Shown: piece by piece, positions 8,732 through 18,446 of the stretch
How the letters are laid out: each line of letters opens with the position of its first letter
How positions within the stretch are numbered: the stretch's first letter is position 1
NCBI RefSeq assembly: GCF_002272135.1
Contig: NZ_NPBF01000018.1
Location: 124,001 to 188,000, forward strand
DNA length: 64,000 bases
Reading direction: 5' to 3'
Source of the DNA: Virgibacillus sp. 7505
Lineage (GTDB): Bacteria > Bacillota > Bacilli > Bacillales > Amphibacillaceae
Position numbers and translations under genes: made by a program
The notes under the pieces: generated by a model
The model's input: only the letters and a program-made list of their open reading frames with translations
Databases searched by the model: none
What the model was told of the DNA's origin: nothing

Positions 8732-9242
8732 TGTTTACAACACGTAAGCTGACGCTGCTGGCAATGCTGACGGCACTTGCTGCGGTAGGCAGGATATATG
8801 CGAATGTGCTGTTTCCGTTTCTGCCGAATATGCAGCCGTTGACGAGTGTTATCATCATTTGTTCGCTTTTGCTTGGTCCGGCTGCAGGTGTTGTTATTGC
8901 TGTTTTGTCCACGCTTTTATCCAATATGATCTTGGGTATGGGATTATGGACATTGTGGCAGATGCTCGCTTGGGGATTGATTGGTCTGACATTCGGACTG
9001 ATAGGCAAGCTATGGAATGACCCGCCACTAATTGTCATGACGGCTGCCAGCGTTTTTACAGGCTATGTATATGGCATCTTGATATCACTGCCGAATGTAT
9101 TCATAATGGAACATTTTCTGGCGTACTATCTTGCTGGTCTTAGTTTCGATACGATGCATGCAATCGGTAATGGAATTTTCTTTTTCATTTTGTACCCTGT
9201 TCTGCGAAAGCTGTTCAGCAAGTGGATTCCTGCAGAAGGAAA

Positions 9243-9261
<19 letters not shown>
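8731..9261 (+). CDS. ECF transporter S component, probable cobalamin specificity subunit
   Basis: 176 residues, very hydrophobic, with about six helices, as in substrate-binding S components of energy-coupling-factor transporters. Motifs NMQPLT and GMGLWTLWQMLAWG resemble the CbrT-like (B12) subgroup rather than RibU. It is coupled to the lipoprotein by a 1-nt overlap and shares its B12 riboswitch, which points to cobalamin uptake. No ECF ATPase or T component lies nearby, so it presumably shares a general EcfAA'T module encoded elsewhere. It lies next to fer, where B. subtilis has the riboflavin S component gene fmnP/ypaA. Confidence 0.8.
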
Positions 9262-9573
<312 letters not shown>

Positions 9574-9625
9574 AAGTGTAGCGCGTCCCGAAACGGAATA
9601 CAAGCTTACAGAAAGGTTGATTGCC

Positions 9626-10624
9626 ATGCTTCTGGCTTCTATCATCATACATGCCGCTCAGCCCATCAGGCATGAACGGAGTTCGGCGTCCATCTATCAT
9701 CTTCTGCAAGGCAAGCGTTCCGCCCAAACATTGCAGGATGCCCATATGTACGGTCTTACCCATCTGTTTGGCATCTATCCGAAGCTATCCAGACAGTTTT
9801 TCGACCAGGTGGCCGAGGATGCCATGCAGGAAGAAAGCCAAGATATACTAAAAAATCTGCCATATTTCAATGGTATGACCTATCAGACTCAAACAGAGCC
9901 ATTCTTATATCGGCTGCTTCTGCTCGTTCAACTGCTTTCCAATCTAGCGAAAGAGGAGAAGCAGTATATTCCTGTAACGGATAACCCAGCTATCCAACAT
10001 TGGATAAAGCAGTTGTATCGACAGGAACAGCATCACTTGGAAGATTGGCGAAACGGAGTATATAAGGAGCTATATGGATTGCTCGGGAAGCTGCCGCAAA
10101 TACAGGCAGATTTATTCGTTGACCGAATGACCGGCTACCATCATATCGGCTTGACTACTGTTCAGCTGGCAGAAAAATATCACGTGCATGAAACAGATGT
10201 GCTCCTATATCAGACGTCGACTGTCCACCATCTTTTGCAGCATGCTGAGAGCGATGGGGCAGCTTATCCATATCTTGCTGCACTCATGGATAGACCACAG
10301 CAGCAGATCCGTTCCATCACAACTACTGCGCAAAAGACTCGGACAATGCTTGAGCGTGGTATGTCAGTAGAGCAAATCGCTTTAGTCAGAGGTTTGTCAG
10401 AGAACACAATTAAAGATCATATTGTGGAAATCACTTGGATAGATGGAGAAGCACTTTCCAGTAAATTCATTTCCGATAACGATGCCAGTATCATTTTAGC
10501 GAGCGCTATGCAGGCTGGTACAAACAAACTAAAACAAATACATGCTTTGCTGGAAGGGAAATATGATTATTTTCAGATCAGATTGGCATTAGCATTACGG
10601 AAAGAACAGGAGGTGAAAGCATGA
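9626..10624 (+). CDS. ypbB: YpbB family protein with C-terminal helix-turn-helix
   Basis: A 332-residue protein always paired with RecQ in Bacillaceae. The N-terminal part (SSASIYHLLQGKRSAQTLQDAH) is typical of YpbB. Near residues 245-275 is a winged HTH of the RQC/HTH_40 type (MLERGMSVEQIALVRGLSENTIKDHI). The function is unknown; an accessory role for the RecQ helicase is inferred from the fusion-like coupling. The frame extends upstream over fer, but ATG 9626 has GAAAGG 9 nt upstream. Its stop overlaps the recQ ATG (ATGA). Confidence 0.88.
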   Translation: MLLASIIIHAAQPIRHERSSASIYHLLQGKRSAQTLQDAHMYGLTHLFGIYPKLSRQFFDQVAEDAMQEESQDILKNLPYFNGMTYQTQTEPFLYRLLLLVQLLSNLAKEEKQYIPVTDNPAIQHWIKQLYRQEQHHLEDWRNGVYKELYGLLGKLPQIQADLFVDRMTGYHHIGLTTVQLAEKYHVHETDVLLYQTSTVHHLLQHAESDGAAYPYLAALMDRPQQQIRSITTTAQKTRTMLERGMSVEQIALVRGLSENTIKDHIVEITWIDGEALSSKFISDNDASIILASAMQAGTNKLKQIHALLEGKYDYFQIRLALALRKEQEVKA

Positions 10625-12141
10625 AAGCAGATTTGCAAAAGGCATTGCAGAAGTTCTATGGCTACAATCAGTTCCGTACTGGGCAGGAGGAAATACTGGG
10701 CAGTGTCCTAGCGAACCATCATACATTGGGAGTCTTGCCGACAGGAACGGGGAAATCTATCTGTTATCAGCTGCCTGCTTTCATGCGGAGCGGACAAGTC
10801 ATTGTTGTTTCTCCCCTCCTGTCTCTGATGGAAGATCAAGTGAAGCAGCTGCGTGCCAGAGGTTTCAAGCGAGTGGCTGCACTGAATAGTTTTCTCGATT
10901 TTGAAGACAAGCAGCAGATCATGCGGAAACTTCAGCATTACGATCTGCTGTATGTTTCTCCGGAGATGCTGCAAAACGAATTCCTGATTAATCGTCTGCA
11001 GACACTGCATATTCAATTGTTTGTAGTGGATGAAGCCCATTGTATTTCGCAGTGGGGGCAGGAATTCCGGACGGATTACCTTCGCTTGGCAGAAGTGATA
11101 AGAAACCTGGGCAGTCCGCCAGTTCTTGCATTGACGGGAACTGCTACTCCAGAAGTCCAAGCGGATATTCAGCATTTGCTTGGGGATCTGGACATGGATA
11201 AGCATATCTATCCGATGGATCGGGAAAATATCTCTTACTTCGTCAAGGAAGTACAGGACCAGCAGGAAAAGAATGAAACGATGCTAGCCTTGCTGAGAAA
11301 GATTCAAGCTCCGACAATCATTTATTTTTCAAGCCGGAATATGGCCGAAAGTACGGCAGCTATCATTCGGGCAAATATGCCGGACATGCCGTGTGCTTAC
11401 TATCACGGAGGCATGGAGAATGAAGACAGGATATTGATCCAGCAGCAGTTCCTTGCCGGCCAGCTGCAGATCATTTGCTGTACGAGTGCATTTGGTATGG
11501 GAGTGGATAAAGAAGATGTTCGTCTGATCGTTCATTATCATTTGCCAAGTGATAAGGAATCTTTCATTCAGGAGGTCGGCAGAGCTGGACGTGATGGCGA
11601 GGAAAGTGTAAGTGCTGTTCTTTATAGTCCGGGCGATTGGCAAATACCCATCCATCTGATTGAGCAGGACCTTCCAGAGCAAGCTTCGATTCAGCAAATG
11701 CTGCGTTTCCTTTATCAGCGCGTAAAAGCAGGTCAGACAGAACTTCCATCTTACGAGCTGCTCATCCAGCATATTCCGATTAGTGAGACGCAATGGCGAT
11801 TTTTACTTTATCAAATGGAGAAACATGATATAGTTAAGGTAAATCATCTGCATTATAAGGCAAATGCCTGGAAGGAATTCCTTAACCAGATAGAGAAGTT
11901 TGTTGGAGACAGGAAAAGGCATAAGCTGAAGCAGCTGCAGCGTATGAAGGAATGGGTTTATACAGATACATGCAGACGCCAAGTGCTTTTTGCTGACTTT
12001 CAGTCTGAAGTGCGCCCAGCAAAAGGCAGATGCTGTGATAATTGCGGTGATACCCTTGCGGAATGGCAGGCAGGTTTGACGAATGCACAGCCGGAACGTA
12101 CTGGCTGGCGGGAGCAGCTGTATCACCTCCTGCAGCAGTAA
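10621..12141 (+). CDS. recQ: ATP-dependent DNA helicase RecQ (RecS type)
   Basis: A 506-residue short RecQ. Walker A is LPTGTGKSICYQLPA (Lys45), motif II is VDEAHCISQWG, and motif VI is QEVGRAGRDG. Cysteines near the C terminus (TDTCRRQVLF and GRCCDNCG) fit the RecQ zinc-binding module. An HRDC domain is lacking, as in B. subtilis RecS, and the RQC winged helix may be supplied by YpbB. It unwinds DNA 3'-5' in recombination and replication-fork repair. It overlaps ypbB by 4 nt. Confidence 0.92.
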   Translation: MKADLQKALQKFYGYNQFRTGQEEILGSVLANHHTLGVLPTGTGKSICYQLPAFMRSGQVIVVSPLLSLMEDQVKQLRARGFKRVAALNSFLDFEDKQQIMRKLQHYDLLYVSPEMLQNEFLINRLQTLHIQLFVVDEAHCISQWGQEFRTDYLRLAEVIRNLGSPPVLALTGTATPEVQADIQHLLGDLDMDKHIYPMDRENISYFVKEVQDQQEKNETMLALLRKIQAPTIIYFSSRNMAESTAAIIRANMPDMPCAYYHGGMENEDRILIQQQFLAGQLQIICCTSAFGMGVDKEDVRLIVHYHLPSDKESFIQEVGRAGRDGEESVSAVLYSPGDWQIPIHLIEQDLPEQASIQQMLRFLYQRVKAGQTELPSYELLIQHIPISETQWRFLLYQMEKHDIVKVNHLHYKANAWKEFLNQIEKFVGDRKRHKLKQLQRMKEWVYTDTCRRQVLFADFQSEVRPAKGRCCDNCGDTLAEWQAGLTNAQPERTGWREQLYHLLQQ

Positions 12142-12167
12142 AAAGGAAATGGAAGGATGGACACTTC

Positions 12168-12467
12168 ATGGTAAAGACAGAAGAGAAGGATCAGAATCTG
12201 GAGGAGCTGGTGGCATCCGTGACACAGTCTCCGGGTGCCGAGGAATTTAAACCAGATCAAGAAGAATCGGAACCAGCAGTTCAGCGTATCGATGTTCTTA
12301 ATTTACCCCCACGCCGGACAGTCCATGACGGACAGCGGACAAGCTTCCGTCTGCGCTGGAATGGAGGTATTGCCAGGTTCATCCTCCTGACGGTCATCGT
12401 GCTGGCAGTAATAGGATTTATTCTGTTGTACACAGATGTGCCGCTGTCGATACCAGCCCTATTTTAG
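12168..12467 (+). CDS. Small single-pass membrane protein at the ypbE position
   Basis: 99 residues. An acidic, disordered-looking cytoplasmic N terminus (about 1-60) is followed by a basic patch and one membrane helix (about 72-93, RFILLTVIVLAVIGFILLY), with a very short outer tail. It lies between recQ and the mecA-like gene, where B. subtilis has ypbD, ypbE and others. YpbE has a similar anchor followed by a LysM domain; no LysM is present here. GAAGGATGG precedes the ATG. The relation to YpbE is a guess from position and topology. Confidence 0.6.
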   Translation: MVKTEEKDQNLEELVASVTQSPGAEEFKPDQEESEPAVQRIDVLNLPPRRTVHDGQRTSFRLRWNGGIARFILLTVIVLAVIGFILLYTDVPLSIPALF

Positions 12468-12661
12468 TCCGTTTTCAGTTTGGACAACAAGGGTATTTTT
12501 AACTCAAAGATTAATATACTAACTATACGTACAAATCCTTTCTGTTCGAGGTTGTAAACTATCACGAAAATGGACGCTCCCATTGGGAGGGTGCCGCGTA
12601 CAAAACATAAAGCGAATCATATGCTATCTATATCTAGAATGGCATCCAAGGGGGAAAAGTG

Positions 12662-13243
12662 ATGAAGTTAGAGCGCGTTTCATTAAATCAATTCAAGATC
12701 TTTCTTACCTTCGACGATTTAATCGAGAGAGGCTTGACTAAAGAAGATCTGTGGCATGATCTTCCAGGCGTTCATCAGCTTTTTCACGATATGATGTATG
12801 AAGCAAGCGATGAATTGGGCTTTGAATTGGAAGGCACACTTCTTGTTCAAGTGCATATTCTTCAAGCACAAGGGATGCAGATCATCGTAACACAGTATCC
12901 ACAGACGGAAGACTTCGAAGAAGAAGAGGATTATATCGAGATGAAAGTGACACTTGACGAAAGCAGGGAGCTTATCTTCTCATTCACAGATTTTGAGGAC
13001 ATCATCAGCGTTTCACGTCAGCTGGACCAAATCGGCATTGAAGATGCCGCTGTGTACTTTATGAACGATCTTTACTATATGGAAATTCGAACGCTGCTCC
13101 ATCCTGCGGCGCGGGAAAACCTGATTGCAGTCATGTCGGAATTCGCTAACCCGAGTATTGTCACCTCGGTTCGGCTGAATGAATACGGCAAAAAGATTTT
13201 CGATAAGGATGCAATACGGCAGATCTGCACGTATTTTGCATAA
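12662..13243 (+). CDS. mecB: MecA/YpbH family ClpC adaptor protein
   Basis: 193 residues with the MecA-family N-terminal signature (KLERVSLNQFKIFLTFDDLIERGLT, given here in part) and an acidic middle. The C-terminal domain of about 80 residues binds and activates ClpC in this family. The N-terminal domain recruits substrates. The gudB-proximal position matches YpbH (MecB), the B. subtilis MecA paralogue involved in competence and sporulation control. ATG 12662 is preferred over GTG 12659; AAGGGGGAAAAG lies just upstream. Confidence 0.88.
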   Translation: MKLERVSLNQFKIFLTFDDLIERGLTKEDLWHDLPGVHQLFHDMMYEASDELGFELEGTLLVQVHILQAQGMQIIVTQYPQTEDFEEEEDYIEMKVTLDESRELIFSFTDFEDIISVSRQLDQIGIEDAAVYFMNDLYYMEIRTLLHPAARENLIAVMSEFANPSIVTSVRLNEYGKKIFDKDAIRQICTYFA

Positions 13244-13250
13244 GTTGCCG

Positions 13251-13282
13251 AAGATACCGGAGCATCTGCCGGTATCTTTTTG
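13251..13282 (+). terminator. Rho-independent terminator after the MecA-like gene
   Basis: AAGATACCGG and CCGGTATCTT form a perfect 10-bp stem, loop AGCATCTG, T-run TTTTTG. Confidence 0.85.
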
Positions 13283-13405
13283 ATTTTTGATTAAATACAT
13301 GTTTCTCATTATCCATCTGGCTGCTTTTTTGTTAGAATGGAGGGGAAGATTTGATGTGGTAATATCGCTAAACAAGATGGGGAAACATTTAGGAGGTACA
13401 GAATA

Positions 13406-14677
13406 GTGGCCGACAACGCTGCGGAATCTACCAACAACAAGCATAAGGACGTATTAGAATCGACACAGAGGGTCGTACAAACGGCTTTGCAGAAACTTGG
13501 CTATCCTGAGGAAGTCTATGAATTACTGAAAGAACCAGTACGGTTGATGACAGTCCGTATTCCAGTTCGAATGGACGATGGCAGTACGAAGATATTCACA
13601 GGGTACAGGGCTCAGCATAACGATGCAGTTGGTCCAACCAAGGGTGGCGTTCGTTTCCATCCGGAAGTGAGTGAGAATGAAGTAAAAGCATTGTCCATTT
13701 GGATGAGTCTGAAAGCGGGTATCGTCGACTTACCTTATGGAGGCGGTAAAGGCGGTATCATCTGTGATCCCCGTGAAATGAGTTTTCGGGAGCTGGAAGG
13801 TGTCAGCCGTGGATATGTACGGGCAATCAGTCAGATTGTCGGTCCGACGAAAGACATACCAGCACCGGATGTGATGACCAACTCTCAGATAATGGCATGG
13901 ATGATGGACGAATACAGCAGGATGGATGAATTCAACAATCCAGGGTTCATCACCGGAAAGCCGATTGTATTGGGAGGTTCACATGGCAGGGAAACAGCTA
14001 CAGCTAAAGGCGTGACAATCTGCTTGAAGGAAGCTGCCAAGCAGCGAGGCATCAAAATCGAAGGAGCGCGTGTTGTCATTCAAGGCTTCGGAAATGCTGG
14101 CAGTTACCTAGCTAAATTCATGCACGAAGCTGGTGCGAAGGTAATCGGTATTTCAGATGCTTACGGGGCGCTTCATGACCCGGATGGCCTGGATATCGAC
14201 TATTTGCTTGATCGAAGGGACAGCTTCGGAACAGTGACCAACTTGTTCAAGTCCACAATTTCCAACCAGGAATTATTGGAGCTTGATTGCGATATACTTG
14301 TACCAGCTGCGGTAGAAAACCAAATCACCAAAGATAATGCACATAAAATTAAAGCTCAGATTGTGATTGAAGCTGCAAATGGACCGACAACGTTTGAAGC
14401 GACCAAGATCCTGACAGAACGCGGTATCTTGATAGTTCCGGATGTGCTTGCATCGGCAGGCGGTGTGACGGTCTCCTATTTTGAATGGGTGCAGAACAAC
14501 CAGGGCTTTTATTGGACGGAGCAGGAAGTAGAAGAAAGATTAGAGAAAGTGATGCTGAAAGGGTTCCAAAATGTATACCAGACTGCACAAACTAGACGGG
14601 TCGATATGCGGCTGGCTGCATACATGGTAGGTGTCCGGAAAATGGCGGAAGCATCCAGATTCAGAGGCTGGATCTAA
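13406..14677 (+). CDS. gudB: NAD-dependent glutamate dehydrogenase (GudB/RocG type)
   Basis: A 423-residue enzyme that deaminates glutamate to 2-oxoglutarate and ammonia. The substrate and dimerisation domain carries KGGVRFHP and LPYGGGKGG with the catalytic Lys region; the Rossmann domain has VIQGFGNAGSYLA. The C-terminal end DMRLAAYMVGVRKMAEA is characteristic. The GTG start is preceded by AGGAGG at 8 nt or so. Position before ypdA matches gudB. The active-site three-residue duplication that inactivates GudB in B. subtilis 168 is not present (PTKDIPAPD is normal), so the enzyme should be active. Confidence 0.95.
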   Translation: MADNAAESTNNKHKDVLESTQRVVQTALQKLGYPEEVYELLKEPVRLMTVRIPVRMDDGSTKIFTGYRAQHNDAVGPTKGGVRFHPEVSENEVKALSIWMSLKAGIVDLPYGGGKGGIICDPREMSFRELEGVSRGYVRAISQIVGPTKDIPAPDVMTNSQIMAWMMDEYSRMDEFNNPGFITGKPIVLGGSHGRETATAKGVTICLKEAAKQRGIKIEGARVVIQGFGNAGSYLAKFMHEAGAKVIGISDAYGALHDPDGLDIDYLLDRRDSFGTVTNLFKSTISNQELLELDCDILVPAAVENQITKDNAHKIKAQIVIEAANGPTTFEATKILTERGILIVPDVLASAGGVTVSYFEWVQNNQGFYWTEQEVEERLEKVMLKGFQNVYQTAQTRRVDMRLAAYMVGVRKMAEASRFRGWI

Positions 14678-14693
14678 TCATATTGGAAATTAT

Positions 14694-14735
14694 GCTCTTA
14701 TCCTGAAGCAAAAAGGATAAGAGCTTTCTCTTTTC
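14694..14735 (+). terminator. Rho-independent terminator after gudB
   Basis: GCTCTTATCC (14694-14703) pairs with GGATAAGAGC (14715-14724), followed by TTTCTCTTTTC. Confidence 0.8.
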
Positions 14736-14765
14736 TCGGGAAGAGGGATAGAAAGGAGCAGTACA

Positions 14766-15743
14766 ATGCATAAAGAACAAGCAATCATTATAGGAGCCGG
14801 TCCATGCGGATTATCCGCAGCAATTGAGCTGCAAAAAGTTGGTATCGAACCGCTTCTTATCGAAAAAGGCAATGTCGTTAATTCGATTTATAATTATCCT
14901 ACACATCAAACCTTTTTCAGTTCCAGTGAGCGGCTGGAGGTAGGCGACATCGCATTTGTAACCGAAATGAAGAAACCAGTCAGGAACCAGGCGCTGGCTT
15001 ATTATCGAACAGTGGCTCAGCGGCAGAATTTGCGTATACATACTTTTGAGCGAGTGATGCAAGTGTCTGGAAGTGTTCATGACTTTACGTTAACTACGAA
15101 GACGATGAAGGAGGAAGAAAAACACTATAAAGCAGATTATGTTATTGTAGCAACCGGATACTACGATCAGCCTTACTTGATGAATGTGCCTGGTGAGAAT
15201 CAGCCGCATGTATTCCATTATTTTAAAGAAGCTCATCCTTATTTCGGTAAAAATGTGACGGTAATTGGCGGGAAAAATTCCGCCGTCGATGCTGTGTTAG
15301 AACTTCATAAAGCAGGAGCGAATATTACTGCACTCTATCGCGGCAGTACATATTCCAAAAGTGTAAAGCCTTGGATCCTCCCAGAATACGAATCATTGGC
15401 TCGTAATGGATACATCGACCATAGATTCAATGCACATATTAAAGAGATCACCGATACACAGGTTATTTATGAAGCAGATGGCGAGACTCAATCAGTCGAC
15501 GCTGATTTCGTTTTTGCGATGACTGGGTACCGGCCCGACTTGAAGCTGCTGCAAAGCATGGGTATCTCCATTCATCCAGAAACAGGAAAGCCTGACTATG
15601 ATCCGGAAACAATGGAGTCTAACGTACCGGGTATTTTCATTGCGGGAGTAATCGCAGCTGGGAATAATAACAACGAAGTATTCATCGAAAATGGACGTTT
15701 CCATGGTGGACAGATTGCCCAATCCATTGCTTCGCGTAACTGA
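14766..15743 (+). CDS. ypdA: YpdA family bacillithiol-disulfide reductase
   Basis: A 325-residue FAD-dependent oxidoreductase. The FAD-binding motif IIGAGPCGLSAA is at residues 8-19 and a second nucleotide fold, VTVIGGKNSAVDAV, is near residue 167. YpdA (Bdr) reduces bacillithiol disulfide with NADPH, keeping this thiol pool reduced in the cytoplasm. This fits bshA later in the window. AGAAAGGAGC precedes the ATG, and asparaginase follows 14 bp downstream. Confidence 0.92.
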   Translation: MHKEQAIIIGAGPCGLSAAIELQKVGIEPLLIEKGNVVNSIYNYPTHQTFFSSSERLEVGDIAFVTEMKKPVRNQALAYYRTVAQRQNLRIHTFERVMQVSGSVHDFTLTTKTMKEEEKHYKADYVIVATGYYDQPYLMNVPGENQPHVFHYFKEAHPYFGKNVTVIGGKNSAVDAVLELHKAGANITALYRGSTYSKSVKPWILPEYESLARNGYIDHRFNAHIKEITDTQVIYEADGETQSVDADFVFAMTGYRPDLKLLQSMGISIHPETGKPDYDPETMESNVPGIFIAGVIAAGNNNNEVFIENGRFHGGQIAQSIASRN

Positions 15744-15757
15744 AAGGAAGAAAATAG

Positions 15758-16720
15758 ATGAAAAAAGGGAAAGTTGTATTGATCACTACTGGCGGCACAA
15801 TTGCCAGTGTTCCGAATGAAGAAAGCGGGAAACTTACATCCGGTGAAATGACGGGTGAGGAACTGCGCAGCCAGATTGATCTGCCGGATCATATCGAAGT
15901 CATAGTGGTAAGTGCACTTCAGAAACCGAGTATGCACATTACGTTTGATGACCTGCTGTCATTAAAAGAAATAATCGAACAGCAGCTAAAGGATCCGCAA
16001 GTCCAAGGGGTTGTTGTCACACATGGCACAGATTCGCTGGAGGAAACGGCTTATTTCCTTGATTTGACCATAGCGGATGCCCGTCCAGTTGTAGTCACAG
16101 GTTCTCAGCGTGCTATCCACGAACTTGGTTCTGATGTGTTCATCAACCTGCGCCACGCTGTTCTGACAGCTTTTGATGACCAATTGTTGGATTGCGGGAC
16201 TGTTGTTGTCTTCAATGAGCGTATTTTCCCAGCAAAATATGTTAAAAAAGAGCATGCCTCCAATATCCAAGGCTTCAATGCTTTCGGGTTCGGTTATTTA
16301 GGTATTATTGACAATGATAAAGTGTATCTCTATCAAAAACCGGTCAAACGGAATACGTATGAGCTGAAAAGCAGGCTTCCTGACGTGGATATTATCAAGT
16401 GCTATCTGCAGGCGGACGGCAAATTTCTTAAAGCAGCGCGTGAAGCAGGGGTGAAAGGCATTGTCTTAGAGGGCGTTGGGCGAGGACAAGTAGCTCCAAA
16501 AATGAAAGAAGAAATCCTTCAAGCCTTACAGGATGGTATCAAAATCATTCTAACGACTGCTTCTGAAGAAGGTAATGTTTATACGACATATGATTATGAG
16601 GGAAGTGCCTATGATCTGTATAAGGCTGGTGTTCTGTTAGGAAAGGATCAAGATAGTAAGAAAGCCCGTATCGAGCTTGCCGTTGCTTTGGCATCTGATC
16701 AGACCGACAGGCTTATATAG
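15758..16720 (+). CDS. ansA: Type I L-asparaginase
   Basis: A 320-residue cytoplasmic asparaginase that hydrolyses asparagine to aspartate and ammonia. Both catalytic threonine motifs are present: LITTGGTIAS near residue 10 and VTHGTDSLEETAYFLD near residues 86-101. No signal peptide is seen, in keeping with the type I class. It is probably co-transcribed with ypdA. With gudB this makes a small amino-acid catabolism group. Confidence 0.92.
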   Translation: MKKGKVVLITTGGTIASVPNEESGKLTSGEMTGEELRSQIDLPDHIEVIVVSALQKPSMHITFDDLLSLKEIIEQQLKDPQVQGVVVTHGTDSLEETAYFLDLTIADARPVVVTGSQRAIHELGSDVFINLRHAVLTAFDDQLLDCGTVVVFNERIFPAKYVKKEHASNIQGFNAFGFGYLGIIDNDKVYLYQKPVKRNTYELKSRLPDVDIIKCYLQADGKFLKAAREAGVKGIVLEGVGRGQVAPKMKEEILQALQDGIKIILTTASEEGNVYTTYDYEGSAYDLYKAGVLLGKDQDSKKARIELAVALASDQTDRLI

Positions 16721-16723
16721 ACC

Positions 16724-16750
16724 GCAGGAATTATTTCCTGTTTCTTTCCA
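16724..16750 (+). terminator. Possible weak terminator after ansA
   Basis: CAGGAA and TTCCTG form a short stem followed by TTTCTTT. The stem is only about 6-7 bp. Confidence 0.4.
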
Positions 16751-16820
16751 GTAACATATTCCAAAAAAATAGACCACATGGTACGATAAAGGAAGATTGT
16801 TAGTTGGAAGAGGTGCTATC

Positions 16821-17489
16821 ATGCTTACCATCCTTTCCGCAGCTATTGCGCCAGCCCTCGCGCTTCTCACCTTCTTCTATTTGAAGGATCGTCTGGAGCC
16901 CGAGCCGCTCAGCATGGTACTGCGGACTTTCCTATATGGCGCTCTGCTTGTTTTTCCTATCATGTTCATCCAATATGCGATGAAAGCTGAAGGATTAAGC
17001 ACGCATCCGATCGTTTACTCATTTTTCACTGTCGGATTCATGGAAGAGTTCTTCAAATGGTTCATCTTCCTATACACAGCTTTCCGGCACACTGAGATGG
17101 ATTCGGTATATGATGGGATCATTTATGGTGTCAGTATCAGCTTGGGCTTTGCTACGGTGGAGAATGTACTCTACTTATTTGCGCATGGGGTAGACTATGC
17201 CTTCACTCGGGCACTTTTCCCGGTTTCTTCCCATGCTCTTTTTGGAGTGCTGATGGGATATTATCTCGGAAGAGCTAAATTCGGCAGTTATCATCCTCGT
17301 ATGCGTATTTTCGGAGCGATGCTGATCCCGTTTTTGCTGCACGGATTGTACGATTATATTTTACTGATTGTTACATTCAACTGGATTTACGTACTGGTTC
17401 CCTTCATGATCATCCTTTGGATAATCGGACTTCGTAAGGTGCGATCAGCAATTCAGCATCCTATTGAACAGATACATACAACGAAATAA
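16821..17489 (+). CDS. prsW: Glutamic-type intramembrane protease PrsW
   Basis: 222 residues with about seven membrane helices. The PrsW family motif FMEEFFKW has the catalytic pair Glu75-Glu76, with conserved histidines in PVSSHALFGV and LLHGLYDY. In B. subtilis PrsW makes the first cut in anti-sigma-W factor RsiW, but it is also placed next to sleB. The frame runs upstream to 16797, but ATG 16821 follows GGAAGAGGTG, so I took that. Confidence 0.92.
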   Translation: MLTILSAAIAPALALLTFFYLKDRLEPEPLSMVLRTFLYGALLVFPIMFIQYAMKAEGLSTHPIVYSFFTVGFMEEFFKWFIFLYTAFRHTEMDSVYDGIIYGVSISLGFATVENVLYLFAHGVDYAFTRALFPVSSHALFGVLMGYYLGRAKFGSYHPRMRIFGAMLIPFLLHGLYDYILLIVTFNWIYVLVPFMIILWIIGLRKVRSAIQHPIEQIHTTK

Positions 17490-17490
17490 A

Positions 17491-17527
17491 AGAGTCAGGC
17501 AGTGAATCTGCCTGGCTCTTTTTTTAT
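17491..17527 (+). terminator. Rho-independent terminator after prsW
   Basis: AGAGTCAGGCAG and CTGCCTGGCTCT form 12 bp with one G-U, followed by a run of eight or more T. Confidence 0.9.
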
Positions 17528-17597
17528 TGCATAATATGAGCACACGAGAAGAAAGCTATCGGTATCAGATCATAGTTAGGTTGGAGGAAAAAGACAG

Positions 17598-18431
17598 ATG
17601 GAAAGTAAAAAGTTTCGGCTTTGCAAATTGTTATGTGCCGGTCTGATATTGATAGGCGCAATCCTATCGGCACCTGTAGAGACTAAAGCCTTTTCCGATC
17701 AGGTGATCCAGCATGGAGCCACAGGTGACGACGTAGTGGAACTGCAAGCTCGCTTACAATATGCAGGGTACTACAATAAAACAATTGATGGTGTTTTCGG
17801 GTGGAGCACGTACTGGGCACTTCGTAATTTTCAATATGAATTCGGAATGGAGATTGACGGTGTTGCAGGCCAGCAGGCGAAAGACAAGCTAGTTTCCATG
17901 ACGAAGTACGACAAAGCTTTCGTTATGCGTCAGATTCAAGAAGGTAATACATTCACTTATTATGGTGGAACACCGCAGGAAAATCAGGTGAAGAAGCGTG
18001 GTAATGGAGGCGGAGGCGGTAATAATGCTAATTCTAATGCTCCAACTACGTCTGCAGTCAATGTTCCAAATGGCTATTCTCAGAATGATATTAAACTAAT
18101 GGCTAATGCTGTCCATGGAGAAGCGCGAGGAGAACCGTATGTTGGGCAAGTAGCAGTAGCAGCAGTCATCCTGAACAGGGTGGAAGATCCTTCTTTCCCC
18201 AACACCATTTCTGGTGTCATTTTCGAACCGAGAGCTTTCACAGCTGTTGCAGATGGCCAAATATGGCTGACACCCGATGAAACAGCGGAACAAGCAGTAT
18301 TGGATGCAATAAACGGCTGGGATCCTTCCGGAGGAGCCATTTATTACTTCAACCCAAACACGGCAACTTCGCCATGGATTTGGGGCAGACCTCAGATTAA
18401 AACGATCGGTGAACACATTTTCTGTATGTAG
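17598..18431 (+). CDS. sleB: Spore cortex-lytic enzyme SleB
   Basis: 277 residues. Signal peptide about 1-31, peptidoglycan-binding_1 repeat about 40-97 (DDVVELQARLQYAGYY), a Gly/Asn linker about 134-150, then the SleB/hydrolase_2 lytic transglycosylase domain to the end. The catalytic glutamate is Glu175 in HGEARGEP. It degrades muramic-lactam cortex during germination. YpeB follows 15 bp downstream, the conserved pair that localises and stabilises SleB in the spore. Confidence 0.95.
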   Translation: MESKKFRLCKLLCAGLILIGAILSAPVETKAFSDQVIQHGATGDDVVELQARLQYAGYYNKTIDGVFGWSTYWALRNFQYEFGMEIDGVAGQQAKDKLVSMTKYDKAFVMRQIQEGNTFTYYGGTPQENQVKKRGNGGGGGNNANSNAPTTSAVNVPNGYSQNDIKLMANAVHGEARGEPYVGQVAVAAVILNRVEDPSFPNTISGVIFEPRAFTAVADGQIWLTPDETAEQAVLDAINGWDPSGGAIYYFNPNTATSPWIWGRPQIKTIGEHIFCM

Positions 18432-18446
18432 AAAGGAGAGCGAAGG

